Below are positions 35,956 to 42,771 of a DNA stretch of 64,000 bases, piece after piece. Source of the stretch: Sphingobacterium sp. HMA12 (lineage in GTDB: Bacteria > Bacteroidota > Bacteroidia > Sphingobacteriales > Sphingobacteriaceae); contig NZ_BEYR01000001.1 in assembly GCF_002933815.1 (NCBI RefSeq), forward strand, positions 434,001-498,000, in the 5' to 3' direction. The number at the start of each line of letters is the position of its first letter. Positions within the stretch are counted from its first letter, which is position 1. A program made the position numbers and the translations under genes. A model generated the notes under the pieces. The model was not told the origin of the DNA. It did not search any database and worked only from the letters and a program-made list of their open reading frames with translations.

Positions 35956-37309
35956 AAACCCTGCTACAGGGGAGGTGGAGGCTGTGATCCCTGCCATCAC
36001 GGCTGCTGGATTGGAGACAACGGTGAAACTTTTAGAAAAAGGGCAACGCGCCTGGTCAAAAGTACCGCTACAACAACGTTTAGACTGTATAATCGAGTTT
36101 GGGCGGTTAATTTTGGCCAATAAACAGGAACTTGCTGAAGTCCTGACAAAGGAAACGGGAAAGCCAATAACGCAATCGCTAAACGAAATTGCGGGTGCAC
36201 AAAACCGTATTGACCATCTTAAGGCAAACGCCAGCCGATGGCTTTCGGAAGAGCTTATTACGACAGCGGGAGCAACGCACGAAAAGATCGTGTATGAACC
36301 ATTGGGGGTGATCGCCAATATATCGGCCTGGAATTTTCCGTATAATGTTGGATTTAATGTATTCCTGTACGCATTGGCGACTGGAAATGCTGTGCTTTAC
36401 AAACCATCAGAGTTCGCTACCGGTACAGGTATACAATTTGAAAAATACCTATATCAAGCGGGGGTTCCCGAAGATGTATTCAAATGTATTGTCGGAGATG
36501 GTCAAATTGGACAACGGTTATTGGAGCTACCTTTAGCTGGTTATTTTTTTACAGGTTCGTATAAGACTGGTGTCCATATTGCCACCACAGTGGCACATAA
36601 ACTGGTTCCGGTTCAATTGGAGCTGGGGGGAAAGGATCCATTATATGTTGCGGATGATATCACTGATATTAAGAAAGCTGCTATTCTCGCAGCGGAAGGT
36701 GCTTTTTACAACAACGGGCAGAGCTGCTGTGCTGTTGAGCGCATCTATGTCTCGGACAAGATTTATGATGAGTTTGTAGAAGCCTTTGTTGAAGAAGTGG
36801 CCTCGTATACTATTGGGGATCCGATGATACAGAATGTATTTATCGGGCCGCTCACCAGAGCCGCCCAACTTACCGTGCTTGATGCGCAAGTAAAAGATGC
36901 GCTCGCTAAAGGGGCGACCTTGCGCCTAGGTGGTCATGCACTGGAAAAAGCTGGATATTATTATGCACCTACAGTTTTTGAACACTGTAACCATGAAATG
37001 GAATTGATGAGGGAAGAGACTTTCGGACCCTTGATCGGTATACAGAAAGTAACTTCAGATGATGAGGCGATCCGTTTGATGCAGGATACCGCATACGGTC
37101 TTACTGCGGCCGTATTTTCTGCTGATCAGGATAGAGCCATGGCGATATTGGAAAAAATGGATACGGGAACGGTGTATTGGAATTGCTGTGATAGGGTAAG
37201 TCCTTGTGTCCCTTGGTCCGGGCGGAAAAATTCGGGATTAGGATCCACGTTATCCGCACAGGGAATCAGGGCATTCGTTCAGCCCAAAGCATATCACCTA
37301 CGCCCCTAG
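35933..37309 (+). CDS. NAD(P)-dependent aldehyde dehydrogenase
   Basis: The 458-residue ALDH has the usual domains: EPLGVIANISAWNFPYNVG (cofactor domain), FTGSYKTG, LELGGKDPLYV with Glu231, and the catalytic Cys265 in NNGQSCCAVERIYV, then EETFGPLIGI. In this operon it would oxidise the gamma-glutamyl aldehyde (for ethanolamine, gamma-glutamyl-aminoacetaldehyde) to the acid. It overlaps the hydrolase gene by 23 bases at the start chosen (MQNNIEIRN); 35918 is a possible but less likely start. It ends the operon. Confidence 0.92.
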   Translation: MQNNIEIRNPATGEVEAVIPAITAAGLETTVKLLEKGQRAWSKVPLQQRLDCIIEFGRLILANKQELAEVLTKETGKPITQSLNEIAGAQNRIDHLKANASRWLSEELITTAGATHEKIVYEPLGVIANISAWNFPYNVGFNVFLYALATGNAVLYKPSEFATGTGIQFEKYLYQAGVPEDVFKCIVGDGQIGQRLLELPLAGYFFTGSYKTGVHIATTVAHKLVPVQLELGGKDPLYVADDITDIKKAAILAAEGAFYNNGQSCCAVERIYVSDKIYDEFVEAFVEEVASYTIGDPMIQNVFIGPLTRAAQLTVLDAQVKDALAKGATLRLGGHALEKAGYYYAPTVFEHCNHEMELMREETFGPLIGIQKVTSDDEAIRLMQDTAYGLTAAVFSADQDRAMAILEKMDTGTVYWNCCDRVSPCVPWSGRKNSGLGSTLSAQGIRAFVQPKAYHLRP

Positions 37310-37443
37310 ATTGATACACTACTATCCGATGTAGGGGAGGCAGGACTGAATTTCGAGATTTTAAGTAAGTCGTTTAGTCTAGCGAATGTTTTTTATTGGT
37401 GTAACTATCAAATTTATATCAGGTGTAGTCCATAATTCAATAT

Positions 37444-38721
37444 TTATGTGATTACACCTTCTTTTTTTAAATGGAATATCGTGATCTCAGGCAGTATCCC
37501 CAATCTGCTTGGGTAATCCAGGTAGCCGAAACCAACATTGACATAAAGTGATTGATGTTTCTCGCGGTATAAGCCGGCCCATTCGCGATATGCATATTGG
37601 ATTGGACTCCATTGATAGTCAGGATGGCGAAAACCAAATTGTCCACCATGCGTATGTCCGCTAAACGTAACATCAATCATGGGGAATTTTGGTAATATCT
37701 CGGCTCTCCAATGTGAAGGGTCATGTGAAAGTAGTAGATTGACCGCCGAGGAGGGGTCCACTTTGGACATGGCTAGATCAAGATTGCCATAGTTGTGCGG
37801 GTTGTTTACGCCCCAATTCTCTACACCGATGAGAGTGATTTTTTCGTTGTTTAAATTGAGCTCCTTTGATTCGTTGAGAAGGAGCTGCCAACCAAGTTTA
37901 CGATGGATGTCTTTTACATCGACTAAATTTTGTTCCTTCGTCAATTTACGTTCATTGTTAAAATGAAATCTATTAAAATGATAGTCTCCATAGTCGTGAT
38001 TTCCCAAAATTGAAAAAATACCGAGCGGGGCCGTTAGCTTATTAAAAATGGGGAGGTAATCATCCATTTCATCGGCAAAATCATTTACTAAATCTCCGGT
38101 AAAAAAAATTATATCCGGTTTCTGTGCAAGCAGCAGTGCTACGCCCTTTTTTATTGCATCTAAATTGTAGAGGCTACCTGCGTGTATATCTGAAATCTGA
38201 GCGATAGTAATATTCTCAAAAGATTTAGGAAGGTTTGGTAAAATCAGATTGACATGCTTGACTTGATAATTATAAAGATTGGTCATAAATCCACGGGTCA
38301 ATCCCAGCAATGGAATACTGCTTACCAAAAGCCCACTTTTAATAATAAAATCAGATCTTCCCATACGCGCGCCATTGCCATTTGAATCGGCTACTGCTGT
38401 GCTCTCTGCCGGCCGCCTAAGAATATTTTTGATGAACGCTAATAGTACATCAACGGCAATAAATAAAAGGAGGATCGCTTTTCCCAATAATATGGAAATA
38501 GGAAAGAACATGAAACAAGCAGCGATAAAATTGCTCCATTCAAAAAATAAATTCAAGAATATACAGGCATAAGAGAAAATACTCAATAGCCACCAGATTA
38601 TATTTGCAAATAATGGTTGTGATTTCCATACAGCCAGTTTGCGTAACCTTAAATATATCAAAACATCAAAAAGAAGGAATACAACAATAATTTTTAGGTA
38701 AGTGTATAGCTGTGGAATCAT
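37444..38721 (-). CDS. Membrane-anchored metallophosphoesterase (YaeI-like)
   Basis: The 425-residue protein has four or so hydrophobic helices in its first 150 residues, then a calcineurin-like phosphoesterase domain. Metal ligands are seen in ISDIHAG (D..H), FTGDLVND, ILGNHDYG, LLSHDPSHW and FSGHTHGGQFG, the five standard motifs. The catalytic domain probably faces the periplasm or cytoplasm at the membrane surface. Substrate is unknown; YaeI of E. coli cleaves a phosphodiester. It is convergent with the ALDH operon. Confidence 0.88.
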   Translation of the reverse strand: MIPQLYTYLKIIVVFLLFDVLIYLRLRKLAVWKSQPLFANIIWWLLSIFSYACIFLNLFFEWSNFIAACFMFFPISILLGKAILLLFIAVDVLLAFIKNILRRPAESTAVADSNGNGARMGRSDFIIKSGLLVSSIPLLGLTRGFMTNLYNYQVKHVNLILPNLPKSFENITIAQISDIHAGSLYNLDAIKKGVALLLAQKPDIIFFTGDLVNDFADEMDDYLPIFNKLTAPLGIFSILGNHDYGDYHFNRFHFNNERKLTKEQNLVDVKDIHRKLGWQLLLNESKELNLNNEKITLIGVENWGVNNPHNYGNLDLAMSKVDPSSAVNLLLSHDPSHWRAEILPKFPMIDVTFSGHTHGGQFGFRHPDYQWSPIQYAYREWAGLYREKHQSLYVNVGFGYLDYPSRLGILPEITIFHLKKEGVIT

Positions 38722-38876
38722 ATAAAAGTTTACCTTATTAATGAATAAGCTGAGGTTTTTTTATCTAAAATACTATTTTTTATGTTAATCCTGATATGGA
38801 TTTGTCCCTTTCGATGAGAAACGGTTTGTGGTAAGCTATTAAAACTAGAAATTTTGATTTCTTATCCGGGCTAAAT

Positions 38877-38892
38877 CTTGTCATAGGACAAG
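38877..38892. promoter_or_regulatory. Operator-like palindrome CTTGTC-N4-GACAAG before the VOC gene
   Basis: CTTGTC (38877-38882), ATAG, GACAAG (38887-38892). The centre lies about 60 bp before the VOC start. The same sequence recurs at 40042-40057 at the same distance from the facing membrane protein gene, so a shared repressor or activator is likely. The regulator is not in the window. Confidence 0.6.
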
Positions 38893-38943
38893 CGTTTTGA
38901 CTAATTAATTTTACTATTTTGTTTGTAATTTAAAAACAAAAAT

Positions 38944-39309
38944 ATGAGCATAAAATTTGAAGCGGGAATTAATATCGCTATAAAAATTCCCAAAAATAAA
39001 TACGAAAAGACAGTTACTTTTTACAGGGATATCCTGAAATTGCACGTTGAGGAGAAGCCAATCGATAACCCCACTGTTTCGAGGACACATGAAGTGAAAT
39101 TTGGACACAATATCATTTGGCTAGATTGCGTGGATAATTACACCCATTCCGAAACCTGGTTGCAGCTTACTGTTCCTAATGTCCCCGAGGCGACCGATTA
39201 TTTGTTGTCAAATGGGGTGGAAACCTGTGACGAAATCGAGAAACTTCCAGAAAATATGCACTGGATAACTGACCCTGCCGGTACCGTATTTAATTTGCAA
39301 AAAATGTAA
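38944..39309 (+). CDS. Glyoxalase/VOC superfamily protein
   Basis: The 121-residue protein has one VOC (bleomycin-resistance/glyoxalase fold) unit: NIAIKIPKNKYEKTVTFYRD at the start and VSRTHEVKFGHNIIWLDCVD in the middle, closing with WITDPAGTVFNL. It would work as a dimer. The metal-binding positions of true glyoxalases are only partly present, so function (antibiotic binding or small-molecule modification) is open. A palindrome at 38877-38892 is shared with the convergent gene at 39354. Confidence 0.82.
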   Translation: MSIKFEAGINIAIKIPKNKYEKTVTFYRDILKLHVEEKPIDNPTVSRTHEVKFGHNIIWLDCVDNYTHSETWLQLTVPNVPEATDYLLSNGVETCDEIEKLPENMHWITDPAGTVFNLQKM

Positions 39310-39353
39310 TAATATGTGGGTTTAAGTATTTTTTGCGCTGTCCTTGCTGTATC

Positions 39354-39992
39354 CTACTTTTTTTCTGTGGTGATAGCTTTCCCCAACAGATGAAAGTGAG
39401 ATAATATAACAATGGGTACTACGATGGTTGGAAGTAAGGCGTATGGAAATTGTAATACAGCAATATTGGGCTGTTCAAATGCCATTGCCTGTAGAGGTAA
39501 TGGCGATGATAATATACCAATAATGACGACTTGCAATAACGAACAGATCCCCAAAATATTCCAAGCCTTGAACAGTACAGATGTCAGTATTCTGGGATTT
39601 ATGCTACTGAATACTAAAAATAAAATGGCAGTGACACCAAAAAATAGATCATAGTTCCAGCCAAGAAAGGTCATTTCGATAGGAAGCATTTTACGGTTAA
39701 AAAGTTGGAAAATGATAAATTCAATTGGGATTCTTATGATATGAATACCCAGCAGGTAATAAGCGTTCAACCTTACATTTTTTGATAATCTATAGTAGCT
39801 TACACTGAGCAGGATAACACTCACAAGGATAAGCGCAAATGAAGGTGGAAATGCTAGGAAAATATTAAGTGATGAGACTGCTGAGAGTGCAAATGTCCAA
39901 ATCATCATAGGAATGATGATCATTTTATTAGGAGATGCTAACCCAAATAAAATGATACATACTAATGTGAAAACTGAAAAAAAAACGTGCAT
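39354..39992 (-). CDS. Hypothetical polytopic membrane protein
   Basis: The 212-residue protein has six or so hydrophobic segments (about 3-20, 24-40, 46-64, 78-98, 106-126, 140-165, 175-198). I do not recognise the family. It is convergent with the VOC gene; both start sites lie about 58-60 bp from identical-type palindromes, so the two probably belong to one regulon. A transport or modifying role cannot be inferred. Confidence 0.5.
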   Translation of the reverse strand: MHVFFSVFTLVCIILFGLASPNKMIIIPMMIWTFALSAVSSLNIFLAFPPSFALILVSVILLSVSYYRLSKNVRLNAYYLLGIHIIRIPIEFIIFQLFNRKMLPIEMTFLGWNYDLFFGVTAILFLVFSSINPRILTSVLFKAWNILGICSLLQVVIIGILSSPLPLQAMAFEQPNIAVLQFPYALLPTIVVPIVILSHFHLLGKAITTEKK

Positions 39993-40041
39993 AGAAAAGC
40001 AGATTTGTATTATAAAACTAAAAGATATTCGGGGTAAATCA

Positions 40042-40057
40042 CTTGTCTTAAGACAAG
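40042..40057. promoter_or_regulatory. Operator-like palindrome CTTGTC-TTAA-GACAAG before the membrane-protein gene
   Basis: Part of an 18-bp perfect palindrome ACTTGTCTTAAGACAAGT (40041-40058). Its centre is about 58 bp from the membrane protein start on the minus strand, mirroring the copy at 38877-38892. Confidence 0.6.
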
Positions 40058-40058
40058 T

Positions 40059-40479
40059 AATTTAATTGCTTACCTTCTGACTTATTTGAGTTTGCAATAT
40101 CCAAGCTTTACGCCTCAAAGTATTGATAATAAAAAATTATCTGACTGATGTGTCTGTTTTTTTTAACTAACAAGTGAATGCGTAAGCGAAAGACGGTTAA
40201 AGGAGGACTGTGTAAATTATATTCATCTCGGTTGATATAATTGTTTTTTGGTAAATGGTTTAATACCAATTATTATTCGTATCTTTAAGAATAAGGTTTA
40301 CTACTTACATAACCCATTCGGTAAACCAGATATGATAAAAGTTTCTCGTTTTATCTTAAAATTTCCCTATTACACCATCGCGAAATTTTCTGTTAGAACC
40401 AACCGCACACAAATTTAATCCCCGGAACTAATGTATTCATAGTTATTGGGTATTCCTCACCATATTAATTTCATAGGTC
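40059..40479. other. Non-coding stretch between the palindrome and the small basic protein gene
   Basis: About 420 bases with no convincing gene. A 28-codon frame at about 40330 (MIKVSRFILKFPYY) is too short to support. No clear promoter consensus was found, although TATCTTTA occurs near 40280. Confidence 0.35.
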
Positions 40480-40602
40480 ATGAGTAAAGATCAAAAAAAG
40501 GAAAAAAGTACTAAAGAGAAAACGCAGTCGTCTTATCAAAAAGAGAAGGATTCGATCTCAAAAGATTTAACAGATAATGTCTTCCGAAAGAAAAAGAAAT
40601 AA
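40480..40602 (+). CDS. Small 40-residue lysine-rich protein
   Basis: ATG at 40480 opens a 40-codon frame, MSKDQKKEKSTKEKTQSSYQ and ending DLTDNVFRKKKK. It is highly charged, hydrophilic and probably disordered. A strong hairpin terminator follows at 40653-40701, which supports this being a real transcription unit. I do not know the family; small basic proteins of this type can bind RNA or DNA, but that is a guess. Confidence 0.5.
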   Translation: MSKDQKKEKSTKEKTQSSYQKEKDSISKDLTDNVFRKKKK

Positions 40603-40652
40603 GCCGTGTAGCGCATTGTTTGTCTTAAAATAATGGTAGATTATTAATTTGG

Positions 40653-40701
40653 AGCGAGTATAAAGGATGGAGGATTAGACCATGCTTTTGCTCGCTTTTT
40701 T
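40653..40701 (+). terminator. Terminator after the 40-residue gene
   Basis: AGCGAG-TAT-AAAGGATGG pairs with CCATGCTTT-TG-CTCGCT and is followed by TTTTTT. One mismatch and a small bulge are present. Confidence 0.75.
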
Positions 40702-40809
40702 AATATAAATTTCTTTATACTCACTCCATTAATTAAACTTTTCTTTATTAGGACTAGGTGTTTAAATTCTCCTCAGGAGCGGGTTAAAAATTTCAAGTAT
40801 CATTAGACA

Positions 40810-41865
40810 CTAAAACTTATAAGTAAAAGCATTGATATTCATTCCGGCACCTACCGATGCAAACAAGATAATGTCATTTTTTTGGAAAGAGTGACCAGCA
40901 ATTTTTCCCTGCCTAATTAAATCGTAGAGTGTCGGAATTGTAGCCACACTGCTATTGCCAAATTTATGAATAGACATGGGCATGATGTCTTTTGGTGGCT
41001 GCATATGGTATAAACCATAGAATCGTGAAATAATAGCCTCATCCATTTTCTCATTAGCCTGATGAATTAATATTTTTTTAATGGCAGTAATATCTAAATT
41101 AGCTTTTTCCACACAGGCTTGCATCGCTAAAGGAACTTTGTTGAGTGCGAATTCATATATTTTTCGCCCTTTCATTTTTATGTAGCGTGTACCTTGTTCG
41201 TGTTTGCTGTCAAAGGAACCTCCGAAATAAAGGTAGTCCGATTCATCGAATGCATAAGTTGCACTTTCATAAGAAAGCAAGCCTGCTTCCTCAGTTGTTC
41301 CTTCTACAATAACTGCACCTGCCCCATCTGCATAGATCATCGAATCACGGTCATAGGGATCTACGACACGGGAGAGTGTTTCGGTACCAATAATCAAGCA
41401 ACGCTTAGCCATTCCCGATTTGATAAATGCATTTGCTTGTATCATCCCCTCATTCCAGCCGGGGCAACCAAAAAGAAGGTCGTATGCAATACAGCCCGGA
41501 TTTTTTATTTCCAATTTTTTCTTGACTCGAGTTGCTAAACTAGGTACGGTATCCGATTGCGTTGTTCCATATTGTACATCACCATAGTTATGCGCTACAA
41601 TGATATAATCGAGTGTCTCCTGATCCACTCCAGCATTCGCGACTGCTCGCTCTGCTGCAATAAAAGCAAGATCAGAGGCTACTTGATTTTCACTTGCATA
41701 ACGTCGTTCGGAAATTCCGGTAATATCTTTAAACTTTCCTATAATAGACTCAGGATATTTGATTGGCTCGCCAGTTTCATCCAAAAAAACACGATGTTCA
41801 AAATGTGAGTTGTTTATTACACTGTCTGGAAGATAGCTGCCCGACCCAATAATTTTAGTATTCAT
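40810..41865 (-). CDS. Beta-ketoacyl-ACP synthase III-like enzyme
   Basis: This 351-residue thiolase-fold enzyme condenses an acyl-CoA or acyl-ACP with malonyl-ACP. The KAS III triad is present: Cys134 in GCPGWNEG, His in LIHQANEKM and Asn in HKFGNSSVATIP. Length is slightly above FabH. No other fatty-acid gene is adjacent, so it may be a specialised paralogue (branched starter or secondary metabolite). Start at 41865 is supported by an upstream GGAGGA (41877-41872) 6 bases before ATG; an ATG at 41886 is discarded. Confidence 0.88.
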   Translation of the reverse strand: MNTKIIGSGSYLPDSVINNSHFEHRVFLDETGEPIKYPESIIGKFKDITGISERRYASENQVASDLAFIAAERAVANAGVDQETLDYIIVAHNYGDVQYGTTQSDTVPSLATRVKKKLEIKNPGCIAYDLLFGCPGWNEGMIQANAFIKSGMAKRCLIIGTETLSRVVDPYDRDSMIYADGAGAVIVEGTTEEAGLLSYESATYAFDESDYLYFGGSFDSKHEQGTRYIKMKGRKIYEFALNKVPLAMQACVEKANLDITAIKKILIHQANEKMDEAIISRFYGLYHMQPPKDIMPMSIHKFGNSSVATIPTLYDLIRQGKIAGHSFQKNDIILFASVGAGMNINAFTYKF

Positions 41866-41871
41866 AAATGT

Positions 41872-41877
41872 TCCTCC
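41872..41877 (-). promoter_or_regulatory. Shine-Dalgarno-like ribosome binding site of the KAS III gene
   Basis: The minus strand reads GGAGGA ending 6 nt before the ATG at 41865. Such sites are rare in Bacteroidota, so it helps fix this start and sets the gene apart from its neighbours. A CTCAAT-T-ATTGAG repeat (41882-41894) lies just upstream. Confidence 0.55.
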
Positions 41878-41894
41878 GTTTCTCAATTATTGAG

Positions 41895-42220
41895 TAAGCA
41901 AATTGTATTGTTGTTTGTGAAAATTTAGCTGTTTTTTTTATGCCCATTACTATATAGATGTCAATGTACACGTTTTTTACTAAACCTTCTTCTATATAAT
42001 TTACTAAAATTATTTCTAATAATCCTACAGCAAATAAATAAAAGGGATTTGTTGTTTGTGTTTAGCTCGTATTTCTGAAATTTATACCAAATTTTTATGG
42101 GCGAACTAATATATAGTCAGAACTGTTCTATTTTAAAAAATCGTTTGACAAAACAAATGTCAATAGGATAGTGGCTTGTTAAATGATCTACAGTCATTGT
42201 ACAGTTTAAAAAATATAACG
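41895..42220. other. Divergent intergenic region, KAS III gene to response regulator
   Basis: About 325 AT-rich bases without a gene. No well-spaced consensus promoter was found for either side. Confidence 0.35.
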
Positions 42221-42586
42221 ATGAAAAGACAAATTGTGGTTTGTGACAATGACATAGAGATCTTAAATGCATTTTCTATGATCTTAGAAGACGATCAAAC
42301 AGTCGTAACGACGGTTGTTAACGCGTCGGCTCTAGCTGAGGTATTGGATCGTATAAAAGCCGATATACTTTTTATGGATATCCATATGCCTAACCAAGAC
42401 GGTGATCAAATACTTCGCGAATTACGGGCTTCAGATAAACATCATATGCTGCCTGTTGTTATGATTTCTGGGAACGCCGATGGACGAAGGATATCGCTAG
42501 AATGTGGAGCTGATGGTTTTTTAGCTAAGCCTTTTGATATCACTGATGTGGAAAATTATATTCGAAGATTTGTTTATGAACGATGA
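42221..42586 (+). CDS. Single-domain response regulator (CheY-like)
   Basis: The 121-residue protein is a receiver domain only: acidic pair in VVCDNDIEIL, phospho-acceptor Asp53 in LFMDIHMPNQDG, conserved Ser83 (MISGNA) and Lys103 (LAKPFD). There is no output domain, so it acts by protein-protein contact or as a phosphate shuttle. The ATG at 42176 upstream in frame is unlikely; the one at 42221 (MKRQIVVCDN) gives the canonical start. No histidine kinase is encoded in the window. Confidence 0.88.
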   Translation: MKRQIVVCDNDIEILNAFSMILEDDQTVVTTVVNASALAEVLDRIKADILFMDIHMPNQDGDQILRELRASDKHHMLPVVMISGNADGRRISLECGADGFLAKPFDITDVENYIRRFVYER

Positions 42587-42700
42587 TTCTGATTACTGTT
42601 TTTAATAAGCATATTTATATATCCTAGAGATTTATCATTTGACTGAAATTTAGTTTTCATATTTTTACGTGCTTGTATTTAGATTTATTCAAAATAATAA

Positions 42701-42726
42701 TATCTTTGACCCCATTATTATCTTTG
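42701..42726 (+). promoter_or_regulatory. Two tandem -7 elements before the TonB receptor operon
   Basis: TATCTTTG occurs at 42701-42708 and again at 42719-42726. A TTG at 42673-42675 lies 25 bp before the first, somewhat long. Two alternative starts are possible. No ferric-uptake-type box was recognised. Confidence 0.45.
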
Positions 42727-42771
42727 ATTTAAATACATAATAAATATCATCTACTAGGTTTTTATACGCAA

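Noticed and set aside
31359..37309. Standard putrescine Puu operon
   Set aside because: There is no PuuB-type FAD amine oxidase; an iron alcohol dehydrogenase is in its place, which does not fit a diamine substrate.
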